Counted from the stretch's first letter, positions 16,791 through 27,449 are shown. The stretch is DNA of 64,000 bases from Gracilaria vermiculophylla (GCA_019155205.2 JAHNZQ020003147.1:520952-584951); one strand, 5' to 3'. Numbers and translations are program-made. Notes: generated by a model not told the origin, from the letters alone.

Positions 16791-18541
16791 GATGGCGCGG
16801 GATGAGTGCGGCCGGAGGAGTATGCGTGACGGGGAAGGGCTGGGGCGGGCACGCCGAACAGCAGAAGAGGGCCGACGAGCGTTCCGGCGGCTAACTAGCG
16901 CGACCAAACGGTGAGCGGCAGGCTCGGACGGCGCGCAAGTTGCGATTGCTGGCAGCGCCGGCGTGAACACTTGCTTGCCTTACCTATCTGCGATGCAAGC
17001 TGGGCGTGCGCGCGCGAACGGCGCACCCGCGCACGCGGAAGCGGCGAATCTGCACACAGCATGATATTGGACATGGCAGCGCCAGAAATGCCGCGCGCCG
17101 CCAACACTTGCAGTGCGTCCATTGGTGCAAAGCGCCCAGATTTGCGCCGTCGCGCTCGCGCCACGCCGCCACCGCGGACCGCTGTAGCGCCGCTCGCGCT
17201 GGGCGCTTGCGTGGATGATGCATGAGCGCAACACTGCGGAGGGCGGCGCCGACCACCAACGCCCAGACGCTGCGCGCCCGAGTTTCTCTGCGAATTGCCA
17301 CCAGACAATATGTCCATGCAACCGCTGTCCTTATCGTTCAATGCGTGACAGAACGCCTCATCTCAGAACGCTGCAGCGCTTGCTTTGGCCTCCCCCTGCG
17401 CTTGCTGCTTCTTCCCGTCCCGTCATTCCACATTATACCCTGAACGTTGGCGCCTCCGCCCCCCCCACTCCCAATCCCACGTTCACAATCAGTTTAGTCT
17501 CCAGCTTTCGTTGTTCGGGTGAACGATGGGCTCATTTCGCGTGGTTTTCGAAGCAAGGCCAACAAAACTTCTGTGCAAACTGCGCGACCGCGGTTAACAA
17601 CAGTCAGCTCTCTCATGTGCCGTGCGCACTCCCGAGATCGTTGATCTTTGATCAAGCTGTTGCAGACGGGTACCCAAATCCGTAGCAAGAAAGGAGGCGC
17701 ATGTTGAAGTCTCAATAGTGCTGCCTCAGCCCTGGCCTCAGCTCAAAGCACTGCAAGATCAACACTTGTACCGTATCTCGTGGAGGACTGGGGTCAATGG
17801 AATGACCATGTGCGCTTCGTGAGATTTCGCAACGGTATGAAACAATGCTCTTGCCACTCTGAGAGCCCTTTATCTTTTTAGAAGGCCCCCGCAATGCACG
17901 GTGTCTGGCGCATCCACACATCAAGGAGAACGATTAGACCGCGCTTTCTGCTTGCAATCCCACTGTCAGTGATAAAAGTTTTCATCACCGGATGCTCGGC
18001 AAATGCGATGCTCAGAACCGATGTCATGAGGCGTGCGCATTGTGTGAGAACCATTGGCCACGTGACTTTCATTGTTTGTCACTCATTGTTCGGTGTTGCG
18101 ATGCCTGTCGAGTTCGAAGCACAAAGACGAACACAAGCATGATTTGTCGTCGTGTGCCTTGTTCTTCACATAAACCATCCCTACCGAATGTAGGTATAAT
18201 ACAGAGTTTACGAAGCAGGCGGCGCTTCAGGGCAGTCTCGTGTGCTCAACATGACGGTTGGGATACATATTAGATGGACCGCGCTGTTCTCTAGTGGATG
18301 ACTTCTGCCAGTATGTAGCAGGCGAATGGTTTACACTACATGTCGATTTTTTGCATGCCAGCTGTACAAGAGCAAGACTGCTATCACATATCTTTGAGTG
18401 GTTCCGTCATGGTTTGTGGCAGAATTGGTTTTACATGCGTATGATATAAAAGCATCTGGAGCAACTCCTGTCCAAGCCCAAGTCTGGATGTGCACTTAAT
18501 TCTATGCCTGTTTTGGTGATATAACACCCACAGGAAAACGT
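16791..18541. other. 1.75-kb intergenic region without a confident gene
   Basis: To about 17,230 it is GC-rich promoter-like sequence for the Trx-UBA-UBX gene, then more balanced. One frame near 17,960-18,190 (+) is Cys-rich (CDAQNRCHEACALCENHWPR then FHC, CCDAC) but short, with no family match. I see no RNA gene or repeat of note. Confidence 0.4.
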
Positions 18542-19129
18542 CTACGAGCTGGGGGATTGATCGGTATTGTGCGCCTTGAAGGACCAATCGCGCAGAACAA
18601 TCTTGGGCTCTAGGTTCAACGCGCGTCTCGCTATGGATTCGACTCGAACTAGCAATTGTTTGTTGTTCGCATCTTTCAGCCATATACTGAGATTGTTCTC
18701 ATAAGTCCGTACAGAACAGGCGATACCACAAATGTCATCAGTTTCAAATTGTTCGCCAATAAGCGCCAAGCAAAGATCCTCGAAGGCGCGAGGACTGGCG
18801 GCCTTTTGCAGACGAATGGTTAGTCTGCCTCCCCGTTTGTTAGCGTCGTCCTCCCACATGGGTTGCACGCCCTTTTGAAACAGAAAATAGTCAGTGTTGG
18901 GCGAAAGTTTATTCACACGGTTGAGATGAGTGTAGACGGCCCAAAATTCTTCCACGGTTCCCACAGTAGCTATGTTACGGATCTGATTCTTGTAATCTTC
19001 ATTTTTACGATCCATTGAGCGATGAACGTAACTGAATTGATAGGTGCGATGAAGCAAGTGGCCGCCTTTTGGTTGGGTGCGAACGGGCGCGGCGGCGGCG
19101 GCGAGCCAGCTTTTGCCTGTGGCAGCCAT
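18542..19129 (-). CDS. eIF4E-family cap-binding protein (class II/4EHP-like)
   Basis: 195 residues from the ATG at 19,129. The eIF4E signature is clear: GTVEEFWAVYTHL (eIF4G/4E-BP-binding Trp73 region), DYFLFQKGVQPMWEDDANKRGGR (Trp102-Glu cap-binding pair) and LCLALIGEQF. At the Trp43/Trp46 site the sequence is YQFSY, and the Trp56 region reads KNEDYKN. So Trp43 and Trp56 are Tyr, as in class II eIF4E (4EHP/nCBP), and the usually conserved Trp46 is Ser. Class II members often repress or modulate translation rather than drive it. The Ala-rich N-terminus is non-conserved. Divergent from the DOHH gene. Confidence 0.85.
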   Translation of the reverse strand: MAATGKSWLAAAAAPVRTQPKGGHLLHRTYQFSYVHRSMDRKNEDYKNQIRNIATVGTVEEFWAVYTHLNRVNKLSPNTDYFLFQKGVQPMWEDDANKRGGRLTIRLQKAASPRAFEDLCLALIGEQFETDDICGIACSVRTYENNLSIWLKDANNKQLLVRVESIARRALNLEPKIVLRDWSFKAHNTDQSPSS

Positions 19130-19862
19130 TTTGGAGGAAACGCCCTGCGCCGAGGCGGTTCTGTTTTGTGCGGAGTTTTGGATCGGGGGTGGTGCTTTGT
19201 TGAACGGCGTGAGAGTAATTGTGCTACGGGGGTTGGAGGGAAGCGCGGTGCGTTGTTTTGACGACTGAATTGTTGCAAATGCGAAAAGCGAACGTGAAAC
19301 AAATTGGTTGGCAGAGGGAGGAGAAAGCGAGCCCGAGGAAGAGGGAAGACGGCCAAACGCGGAGGGGAGGTTGGAGGTGCGGTAATGAGCAGTGAGGCGG
19401 CAGCTGGGTGGTCCTAGAGGCGACGAAAAGCGGCAAATGAGTAGTAATTACAATGCGCAAGTAGCTAAATCTGAAGTTGGAAGCAACGAATGTTAGGGAG
19501 CCAAACAAGCGAATTAAAGGGCGCCAGAAAAACGGAATGTGGGTGAACAAAGGCACTCTCAGAAAAAGGCGGCTGGGATGGAGGGAGGGCAGACGCACGG
19601 CAACGAGTCTGCGCTGAGGCGGACGGAAGTCAAGGCGGAATGCACGGGCGGGACGTAGCAAGGCAATCGAGCGCCGGCTCCGCACCTGCGATCACTAACG
19701 AATGGAATGACCCCGCGGCTTGGCCACGCACAGCGACGTCGTTCCGCGTTGGCCACGTGGCGTGGCTGAAATAGATCGCTCAACCGTCTCCGCACGAATC
19801 TTATGCATCGAATCTTCACCTGCGCGTCGCCGCGCCGCGTGGTCGTCAACGTCAGAGCCGGC
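19130..19862. promoter_or_regulatory. Divergent promoter region of the eIF4E-like and DOHH genes
   Basis: 733 bp between the two start codons, purine-rich on the plus strand near 19,300-19,380. A palindromic GGCCACGTGGC, containing a CACGTG G-box, lies near 19,750, about 110 bp upstream of the DOHH start, with another GGCCACG near 19,721. A bZIP or bHLH factor could bind it. Function is inferred from sequence only. Confidence 0.3.
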
Positions 19863-20789
19863 ATGGCCACTGTCGACCTAATCGTGGCGCAGCTACACAA
19901 TAGCTCCAGCCCCGTGTCGGCCCGCATGCGATCCATCTTCAGTTTGAGAGGCTTGCAAACCGTCGAAGCAGTGCGCGCCTTGGAGCACTCCCTCTTGTCC
20001 GATACATCCGCGCTCGTGCGCCATGAAGTCGCGTACGTCTTGGGGCAAATGTGTGCAGTCGATGCGCTTCCCACCTTGAAAACGGTTCTTCAGGACACCT
20101 CTGAGGATGTCATGGTACGTCATGAGGCTGCGGAAGCCATGGGCGCCATCGCCGACCCCTCTGTGCTACCCCTCCTTGAGCAATATGCCGCCGATCATTC
20201 GCTCGCTCAGGAGATAACAGAAACCTGTCTTCTTGCCGTTAATCGCATCAGATGGCTACAACATGCGCATGAAAAACACACGGATACGCCGTACTCTTCT
20301 GTGGACCCCGCTCCTCCCGAGCTTGGCAAAGATGTCAAGCACCTCGAAAGTGTGCTCTGTGACACCACAAAGCCCCTTTTTGAACGGTACAAGGCTATGT
20401 TTGCTCTGAGGAATGAAGGGGGCGAGCACGCAGTTTTGGCTTTATGTGCCGGAATGAAAGCCGAAAAACAAAGCGCCCTATTCCGTCACGAGGTTGCCTA
20501 TGTTTTGGGACAGATGCAACACCCAGCTTCAGTTCCTACGCTTGAACACTTTCTGAAGGACCAAAAAGAGCATGAAATGGTACGCCACGAAGCTGCCGAA
20601 GCTTTGGGTAGCATTGGTTCCTCGGCGGCTGAGAAAATCCTCACTCAATTTCGAACAGATGTAAAAGATGTTGTTCGAGAATCTGTTGAGGTTGCCCTGG
20701 ATATCTCTGAATATGTATCAGGTAGTAATCTGCATTATGCTCAAAAAGTCGATGACGTTAACAATTCAAAGTCGCTTCAAGCAACGTGA
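19863..20789 (+). CDS. DOHH: Deoxyhypusine hydroxylase
   Basis: 308 residues of HEAT-like repeats in two halves. Four His-Glu metal-ligand pairs are present: RHEVAYVLG and RHEAAEAMG in the first half, RHEVAYVLG and RHEAAEALG in the second. These hold the di-iron centre that hydroxylates deoxyhypusine to hypusine on eIF5A, the last step of hypusination. The linker phrases VDPAPP and KPLFERYKAMFALRN match the family. Length from 19,863 equals that of human DOHH. An in-frame ATG at 19,803 would add 20 Arg-rich residues with no counterpart, so I prefer 19,863. Acts in the cytosol. Convergent with the reductase gene, 146 bp away. Confidence 0.93.
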   Translation: MATVDLIVAQLHNSSSPVSARMRSIFSLRGLQTVEAVRALEHSLLSDTSALVRHEVAYVLGQMCAVDALPTLKTVLQDTSEDVMVRHEAAEAMGAIADPSVLPLLEQYAADHSLAQEITETCLLAVNRIRWLQHAHEKHTDTPYSSVDPAPPELGKDVKHLESVLCDTTKPLFERYKAMFALRNEGGEHAVLALCAGMKAEKQSALFRHEVAYVLGQMQHPASVPTLEHFLKDQKEHEMVRHEAAEALGSIGSSAAEKILTQFRTDVKDVVRESVEVALDISEYVSGSNLHYAQKVDDVNNSKSLQAT

Positions 20790-20935
20790 GCTAGCTATGC
20801 TGTGATGTATACTAATGCTCATTCCATCGAAAACAGGTTGACTCACATTAATCATCCTCTGTCCACCACAGATGGAAAGACGTTGAACGCAGCCGAGAAA
20901 CCCACTAAAGTTAACTCCCATCGTTTCGCACTGTA

Positions 20936-22051
20936 TCATAACTTTGCCGTTCGTAATCTTATTGAATCGTGGCCGTCTCCCTTTTGTTCGTTTTCAAAGA
21001 CTCGCACAATCACTTTGCCTATGTTCTTTCCATCAAACAGGTCCTTCAACGCGTTGGGTGCATTTTTCAAACCGACAACTTCATACTCTCTGCCCTTCAC
21101 CTTACCGGACACAAGCCACTTTGACAAGTGGTAACTGGCAGTGCTAAACTGCTTTTCAAAGTCATACAACAAGAACCCTGTCATCGAGGCTCGCTTCGAT
21201 ATGAGAGCAACATAGTTTGAAGGGCCTGGTGGGAGACGGCTGCTGTTGTATCCGCTAATGGCCCCGCAAACGACTATTCTCGCGCCGATGTTGATCCTCC
21301 TCAGCGCGGCCTCTAAGGTTTTGCCTCCTACATTGTCAAAATATATGTCGATTCCTTTCCCATCTAAAGCGCGCTTCAGACCTTTCTCTACCCCTTCTTC
21401 GCTCTTATAGTCTACCGCCGCGATGCCGAGGTCGTCTTCCAGGTACCGGCATTTTTCTAACCCGCCGGCGATGCCAATAACTTGGCATCCGATTACATTC
21501 TTGGCAATCTGCGCAACAACGCTTCCGGTTGCGCCTGCGGCAGAGGATACAACGACAACATCGCCCTTTTTCGGTTTACCAACTTTCAGCAGTCCAAAAT
21601 AAGCGGTCATGCCTGTTGTGCCAAGCACTCCAAGTGCTACAGATTGAGGCATGCCAGCGGGCACTTTTGCACGACTTACGCGTTCGACTTTGGTAATGCA
21701 GAACTCCGTCCATCCAAAGAGGCCTGTGACAAGCTGTCCGACTCGAAAGCCAGACCCCCCGTGTACAACGGTTCCCACGCCCATTGCTCGCATGGTTGCA
21801 CCAATTGCCACGGGCTCTATGTATGACTTGCGTGTGCTTAGCCAACCCCTCATTGCGGGGTCGCATGAAACGAATAGAACCTTTACCACAATCTGGCCGG
21901 GTGGAACTTTGTCTGCGTCTGGCAGAGAAACATAACGTTGCGAGAAGGTGTCTTCATCGATGTGATCTGTCGGACGCTTTGCAAGGTACACTTGCAGTGA
22001 ACGCGCTGGAAGGGCAGGTGCTGCGGTCGACGCTGAAAAGAAGCCCAGCAT
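20936..22051 (-). CDS. NADPH-dependent alkenal/prostaglandin reductase (zinc-free MDR family)
   Basis: 371 residues. The N-terminal substrate domain begins LQVYLAKRPTDHIDEDTF and contains FVSCDPAMRGWLS, matching the PTGR/double-bond-reductase group. The Rossmann half has VVSSAAGATGSVVAQIAK (AxxGxxG NADPH loop), followed by GIAGGLEKCRYL, DYKSEEGVEK, YFDNVGG and VVCGAISGYN, all typical of the leukotriene B4 12-hydroxydehydrogenase-like subfamily. No structural or catalytic zinc cysteines are seen. It probably reduces alpha,beta-unsaturated aldehydes and ketones with NADPH. About 20 extra N-terminal residues (MLGFFSASTAAPALPARS) might be a weak targeting signal; location is uncertain. Confidence 0.9.
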   Translation of the reverse strand: MLGFFSASTAAPALPARSLQVYLAKRPTDHIDEDTFSQRYVSLPDADKVPPGQIVVKVLFVSCDPAMRGWLSTRKSYIEPVAIGATMRAMGVGTVVHGGSGFRVGQLVTGLFGWTEFCITKVERVSRAKVPAGMPQSVALGVLGTTGMTAYFGLLKVGKPKKGDVVVVSSAAGATGSVVAQIAKNVIGCQVIGIAGGLEKCRYLEDDLGIAAVDYKSEEGVEKGLKRALDGKGIDIYFDNVGGKTLEAALRRINIGARIVVCGAISGYNSSRLPPGPSNYVALISKRASMTGFLLYDFEKQFSTASYHLSKWLVSGKVKGREYEVVGLKNAPNALKDLFDGKNIGKVIVRVFENEQKGDGHDSIRLRTAKL

Positions 22052-22735
22052 TCTGAATGGATATGCTCAGCCCGATGAACGTCTCCGAGCTACTAAACAG
22101 TGATGTCGCTGCGCTTCAACTTGTGTTTGTCTCAATTCGTGCCTGGAAAACAAGAGTCAACCACACATGGGCGGAATTATGGGAAAACGGCCAAATTTCA
22201 GTTGCATGTGAAACATGTAGGCGGCGTTGCGACCTCCGCGGTTGGCTGAGACGGCGAGCTGTCTTCGATAAGGAGGAGGACGGGAAGTGGACGCGGAGTG
22301 GACGCGGAGCGACAGTGCAATTGTCGAACAGTGGCGAAGATTGGTGTTCCCCGATGGATCTTTTTCTTGCACAAAGGGACATCTGTCCGCGCAGAAACGA
22401 CCTCATCGCAGCCGTCGTTTGCGCCCCAAACGGAGACATGTCAAAAATTTGTGCATTCGCTGATGCGAATCCAAATGCATCTCAAAAATAGCAACCGCGA
22501 AAATACAGTAAGGTCGTTTTGTGAGCGAGAAAGTGCTCCGCCCTGTAGCGTAGATAGCTCAAACGATGGGTGGGCCTGAACCATATGGTTGACGCGACCG
22601 AAGCGATGCGGTAATGCACCTAGCAGAGGACTCGGCGTCGCTCGATGCGCTCAATGTGTCTTCCTTATCGCCGTGCACGAGTACAGTCGGCATGCGATTT
22701 CTGTAAGCGCGTCAATCCTTTGTTTCCAAACAACG
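22052..22735. other. Divergent promoter region, no confident gene
   Basis: 684 bp between the reductase and the importin-like gene. A plus-strand frame at 22,057-22,491 is open but begins 6 bp from the reductase ATG and shows no domain. Purine-rich GCGGAGTGGACGCGGAGCG lies near 22,290-22,312. Treated as regulatory or intergenic. Confidence 0.4.
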
Positions 22736-25612
22736 ATGCAGGAAAATGGCGACTCCATCGTCTCAGTCACCTTGGAGAACATCCAGAACGCGCTCGCGAT
22801 TCTTCATCGCGGCGACCAGCGCGTCTCAGAAGCTGACCGCTATTTGGACCAAGCCAGAGCCTCACCACAGTTGTGGCACGTCCTTCCGGCACTGTTGAGT
22901 TCTCCCTCACAACCACAACTCCTTTTCGCCGCACATGCTCTTTACTCGCGTATTCATGCCGACTGGTTGGCAATGGATGAGGCTTCACGTTCAGCAGCCG
23001 TTTCATTGGCCGTGGACGCGCTGTTGAGCCCTTCTTTAGCACAACAGAGCCAAGCCACGCGCAGTTCCGCAGTTTACTACCTTGGCAAGGCCCTCGGTGG
23101 CGCTATATCCCGCTCACCCCAAGCTTTCCAAGAATCTATGTGGGAAATGTTGGTTATGAAACTGCGGGATAAACCAGCGTTAAAGTGTGATGTCATGGCT
23201 GCTATCGCTGCAGAGATGGATCACAACGCCACAAGCCATGTTGCCAACCATGTTTTAATCCGCGCGTTTTGTCGCTCCAGAGCTCATCAAGTTGTGCCTG
23301 ACGCAGTCTTTTTACTGATCTCTTGCCCTCAAAGCGGCCCCATTTCAGAAGAGCGAACGCAACAGCTAAAAGCAGCAGTGCAATGCTTGCAGGCTTGGAC
23401 GCCGTATGCCGACAAGATGCAAATTGCAAACGCTCTGCTGCATGTGATCGTTGTTCCACAGCTTGCCCACTCCGCGACTGAAGCCTTGAACGAAGTCGTT
23501 GGCTATAGCGGTACAAGCCACTCACTTCTCCTCAGCACCACGAAAGGCTTGATGGCAGCGTTTCATGGAGCCAGTGGCCCGGATGCGCACGTCATTCACC
23601 ACGCCATTTCAGAAGTGGTGTGCTCTCTATCTGAGTGGAATGCTGACGAGTTGATGGAGCAGCAGACCGAGCAGAGTGGTGAAATTATACGTATTGCAAT
23701 TGATCTGTTATGGACTTGTCTCAATGCTCCCGACAAGTCCTCATTTTTTGCGGCCATAGAAGGCTGGATGGCATGGATATCTGCAGATCATCTCATACAA
23801 GAAGATCAAGCCCGAATTGGTCCTGAACGTATTTGCGCTGTTCTTTCTGTAGTGATTCAGCGAATGGGATCTCTATGTTTTATACGTGGTTACTTAAATC
23901 CTGAGCTTGATGATTGCGAAAGCGAAGAGGAGAAAGGCCCCGTGTTAGAGCTTCTCGCCACAGGAGCCTTGTCCATTGGCCACAATAAGTATCTTGCCCT
24001 GGTGTCCAAATTTCTGCCTACGGATGATAATATGCCACCAAACCAAATTTGTGCGGCTTTGGAAGCCATGGGAGCAAGCAAAGACTCCACCGAAGACGCA
24101 AGTATCAGCGAGGAAGAATGGAATGAATCGAAACAGGTGCTTGAGAGGGTATTACGGCTTGCTGACGCGAGAACAGTTAATAGTCTCGCAAACGGAGGTG
24201 TCCAACATTGGCAAACAGCTCTGCAAAGATCTGCTCTTAGGGCTCTAGCTTCACACAGTTTGCTTATAGCGAGGGATGAAAAACTGTTCTACACAACTGC
24301 AGCATGTGCTGTTAACGTGTTGCGAAAGACGGAATTAGCAGATTGGGGCGCAGCATTGTTGCAAAGCCTCTCCGAAATACAACCACGATCTCTTCTCCCT
24401 TTCTTGAGAGACCTAATCACAGCCCTCAATCAGTCGGTCTCCGGGATGTCGACATGCGCTGCGGAGCAAGCGACGGATGCTGTAGCTAGTGTTGCCAGTC
24501 TGCTTCCATTGCGTCAAGAAAGAGTTACGGCTTTGGAAGAGATGGTCCGAAAGCCATGTGAAAGATTATGCGTCGCTGCTGCTCGAGGAATCGATGCGTC
24601 GTTGAATGAGCCCGTTCTTTGCCGGGATTTGGCACTGCTCTGTACGGCCATGCGTGTTTATAATGATCACGAAGCAGTTGTGTTTGTTTTCCAACGCATC
24701 AAGGAGGCAGTGTTCCATTTGGCCCGAGGGTTGTGCGGGAATGGTACGATTTCCAAAGCTATCTGTAGCCTGTTGGAAGTCAACGCGCTGCCAACATTAT
24801 TTGACGAAGACGATGAAGCAAGTGGCGATCGAGTGTATTCTCGAGATGAGAAATCCCGATTGAACCTCATCGTTTCCATAACTAAGCTGCTTGGTGAATG
24901 CTTCGAGAATTCCGGACCCGACGGAGAAGACGTGTGGCTAAAGACAATGAATAAGCTGATTCCTGATCTTGTTACTGGTGTAGAAGATGCTCCCGGATCA
25001 TGTGAGGGCGAAGCTCTAGTGTGCATAACGGAATGTGTGAAGTGCGCAGTCGTCGGACTGAATAAGTTTTCTGCTGACAACTATGAAACACAACCCGAAA
25101 TGACCCGAATGTTCTTCAAGCTCGTAACAACCCTGACAAAACGAGCAAGTAGTGCCTTGATTCCAGCTGCAGCAGACATCTCACGGATTGCCATGAGAAC
25201 TCTGTATTGCAGCAATGTCGGGAATGTCAAGGCGAGCTTGAACTTTTGGAAAGCTCTGTTCTCGAGAACAGTGCAAGCGCCATTGCAACAGATAGTGTTG
25301 AACATCGCAAACGGGCCAAACGGTGTCTCAGTCGGCGTCCTGTGTGCCGCTCGGAACTCGCGGTGCACGTCTGATGTGGCTGATGTATTGTTTGCCATGT
25401 GCAGAATAATCTCAGGAGAAATGGATGAGAACCAGTTCCTTAGAGACTGCCTGACAGCCGCATTCGGTGTGGCCGGTGTTCCCAAGGAAGGTCTGGATAG
25501 AAACGTCCGAGAAATGTTGTTTCGCGATTGTTACGTCTCGGTTGGCAGCAAGAAAGAATTTCGGCGGGCTCTTGATGAAGTCGGAAGGATGTGTAACATG
25601 GTAACACGGTAA
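22736..25612 (+). CDS. Importin-beta-family karyopherin (transportin-3/importin-13-like)
   Basis: 958 residues from the ATG at 22,736. The N-terminus (VTLENIQNALAILHRGDQRVSEADRYL, then SPQLWHVLPALL and AAHALYSRI) follows the transportin-3/importin-13 pattern of an importin-beta N-terminal HEAT array. The rest is helical HEAT repeats without low-complexity insertions, and the length is normal for the family. These karyopherins carry proteins such as SR splicing factors through nuclear pores under RanGTP control. Family assignment is good; the exact orthologue (TNPO3 or IPO13) cannot be fixed by eye. It is a single exon of mixed codon use, unlike the G/C-ending codons of the 1-10 kb genes. Confidence 0.8.
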   Translation: MQENGDSIVSVTLENIQNALAILHRGDQRVSEADRYLDQARASPQLWHVLPALLSSPSQPQLLFAAHALYSRIHADWLAMDEASRSAAVSLAVDALLSPSLAQQSQATRSSAVYYLGKALGGAISRSPQAFQESMWEMLVMKLRDKPALKCDVMAAIAAEMDHNATSHVANHVLIRAFCRSRAHQVVPDAVFLLISCPQSGPISEERTQQLKAAVQCLQAWTPYADKMQIANALLHVIVVPQLAHSATEALNEVVGYSGTSHSLLLSTTKGLMAAFHGASGPDAHVIHHAISEVVCSLSEWNADELMEQQTEQSGEIIRIAIDLLWTCLNAPDKSSFFAAIEGWMAWISADHLIQEDQARIGPERICAVLSVVIQRMGSLCFIRGYLNPELDDCESEEEKGPVLELLATGALSIGHNKYLALVSKFLPTDDNMPPNQICAALEAMGASKDSTEDASISEEEWNESKQVLERVLRLADARTVNSLANGGVQHWQTALQRSALRALASHSLLIARDEKLFYTTAACAVNVLRKTELADWGAALLQSLSEIQPRSLLPFLRDLITALNQSVSGMSTCAAEQATDAVASVASLLPLRQERVTALEEMVRKPCERLCVAAARGIDASLNEPVLCRDLALLCTAMRVYNDHEAVVFVFQRIKEAVFHLARGLCGNGTISKAICSLLEVNALPTLFDEDDEASGDRVYSRDEKSRLNLIVSITKLLGECFENSGPDGEDVWLKTMNKLIPDLVTGVEDAPGSCEGEALVCITECVKCAVVGLNKFSADNYETQPEMTRMFFKLVTTLTKRASSALIPAAADISRIAMRTLYCSNVGNVKASLNFWKALFSRTVQAPLQQIVLNIANGPNGVSVGVLCAARNSRCTSDVADVLFAMCRIISGEMDENQFLRDCLTAAFGVAGVPKEGLDRNVREMLFRDCYVSVGSKKEFRRALDEVGRMCNMVTR

Positions 25613-26411
25613 CACGGTGATAGCCGTGTTCACGTTTAGAAACTCAAATAACTACGATTCTGAAATGTTATTATGCGAGGGCGGAGAACCCAATCCGAAC
25701 GTTGCCCAGGCAGCTTGTCGAGATCTCTGCAGAGATTGCTGAGAGGTGCAACGGATATGTTTCATTCTTGATGTCGATAAAGCCCTGTTAAAACTTCAGA
25801 TATTCAGCATACGAAAACCTTTCTGATTCCGGGTGAATGCGATAAAACTCGTTGACAACGATGAAATTTCGTACACGGAATGGCGACTATGCGGTGACCT
25901 GTGCAAGAAGTTTTTATCTGGCGAACGTGGACGACAATATGTTTGATATACGTACGTCCTGTTCACCATCTACGTTGATGACGTTTACTGTTGCACGATC
26001 GGTCGGATTCGTGTTCGGGGTGTGTTTGCTCGGTGTTTGTCGGAGTCATTATGCAGAGCACTATTGAGTTGTCGTGTTTTAATTGGGGGAAAATTATTTC
26101 GCCAAGGTTTGTTGGTCCATCTGGAACCTAAATTGCGCAACGCACGCACATCACAGCTTTAGTCTATACGCAGCGTTAACCGTGTTCGCAATCTTGACCT
26201 CTCAAATCGCAGCTTCACTTCGTACATCCAAGTGTCCACATCACTCTGCTGCTTCCGTTTACGTTTGCCCTCATCAGAAAGCGGACATATCGGTTGCCTG
26301 ATGCAGGTGTACTGTGTGTATGGGGCGTTCTGAGTAGGAGGAAGCAGCTCGTCTTCTCCGTCGCGCAGAATTTCGCTAACGGGGAGTCCGATATTCAGTC
26401 TCTCATCGGCA
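25613..26411. other. Intergenic stretch without supported gene
   Basis: About 800 bp of balanced-composition DNA between two plus-strand genes: terminator of the importin-like gene and promoter of the NYN gene. Short open frames show no conserved motif, and no repeats are evident. Confidence 0.5.
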
Positions 26412-27449
26412 ATGAGATACATGCAATCCGGCTCTCACTCCCCCGCCGAGCGATATAGAGGCATGGCCAACTGCGTGCAACGCACTCCGAACTCTTTGCC
26501 AGCTTTCCAGTCGTCTCCGCCCGCTTTCATGGCGTCTCCGTTTCAGAACACAGCATTGCCTTCGATATCGCGCAATTCAATGACTACGTTGTGCCCGGCT
26601 TGCCACCGCATTCGTACAACATATGCACCAACTTCTGTTCAGCCCGTGATGAGATCCAAGCGTCGCAAACCACGCCCGAACCCATCGGAACCAACGTCGA
26701 ATGCGGGAAAAGAACCTCCGCCGCGTGTCAATCTCGAGAACTCAACCCTGAGCTTGAGGCAGCAATTGCAGATTGCCAAGTCCAACGCGGAAGATTGCGC
26801 ACCAGTGAAACCATTGGTTCGAACCAAGTTTCGACGAAGAAGGGACGAGGTTCTTCGAAGCGGCAAACGCGTCAAGGATGATGCGCACATTCCGGGCGGA
26901 AAATATGAGTATGAAAAGGATCCTATAATTTTCATTGACGCGTACAATGTTATCGGGGCATGGCCACGCCTCCGAAAATGGCGCGACCGATCGGATTTGG
27001 AAACTGCTCGCAGGCTGCTGGTTGACGACGTCACGGAGTATTCGTACGTGAGAGGGTGGGATTGTGTGGTTGTGTTTGATGCGCAAGGCACAATAGTGGA
27101 CACGAAGGAAGAGAGAACAGTGGGCAAAGTGAGGGTGATCTTCACGGGCCACGAAAACGCCGATTCATTTATTGAACGCTCTGTGTTTCAGCATTGCGAA
27201 AACGGGGAACGACAGGTGTGGGCCGCCACCAGCGACGTTGCGCAAACTAACTTCTCAAGGGCAAAAGGGGCGCACGTGATGACGTCAACTCTGTTTATTC
27301 AAGAAGTGAAACGCGCGAGACAGGACACCAAAGACAAGCTAGCAGAAGTAGATGGAAAGTGTATGCGAGGCAATATGCTCATGTCGACCGTGAACGAAGA
27401 AACAAGAAACAGACTGTACGAACTTCGCGACAAGCTAGAAGCAAGTTGA
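26412..27449 (+). CDS. NYN (YacP/Rae1-type) PIN-fold ribonuclease, putative plastid protein
   Basis: 345 residues. Residues about 170-320 form an NYN_YacP domain: IIFIDAYNVIGAWPRL (first catalytic Asp), WDCVVVFDAQG (second), VRVIFTGHENADSFIER (third) and VWAATSD (fourth). YacP/Rae1 in Bacillus is a ribosome-associated endoribonuclease, and plant homologues are plastid proteins. The N-terminal 165 residues are Ser/Pro/Arg-rich, starting MRYMQSGSHSPAERYRGMAN. They hold a CPACH motif near residue 60 and a basic KRRKPRPNP patch, and could include a targeting leader. Alternative in-frame ATGs lie at 26,421 and 26,463. The role in organelle RNA turnover is inferred from the family. Confidence 0.85.
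   Translation: MRYMQSGSHSPAERYRGMANCVQRTPNSLPAFQSSPPAFMASPFQNTALPSISRNSMTTLCPACHRIRTTYAPTSVQPVMRSKRRKPRPNPSEPTSNAGKEPPPRVNLENSTLSLRQQLQIAKSNAEDCAPVKPLVRTKFRRRRDEVLRSGKRVKDDAHIPGGKYEYEKDPIIFIDAYNVIGAWPRLRKWRDRSDLETARRLLVDDVTEYSYVRGWDCVVVFDAQGTIVDTKEERTVGKVRVIFTGHENADSFIERSVFQHCENGERQVWAATSDVAQTNFSRAKGAHVMTSTLFIQEVKRARQDTKDKLAEVDGKCMRGNMLMSTVNEETRNRLYELRDKLEAS

Noticed and set aside
15330..16970. 60-residue N-terminal extension of the Trx-UBA-UBX protein
   Set aside because: The longer frame starts at GTG, not ATG, and the Trx fold begins naturally at the ATG at 16,790.
18090..18140. Possible tRNA B-box (GAGTTCGAAGC)
   Set aside because: The flanking bases cannot form a T-arm stem and no A-box or acceptor stem fits.
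22057..22491. 144-codon plus-strand frame beside the reductase gene
   Set aside because: Its ATG is 6 bp from the divergent reductase ATG and it has no motif; probably promoter DNA.
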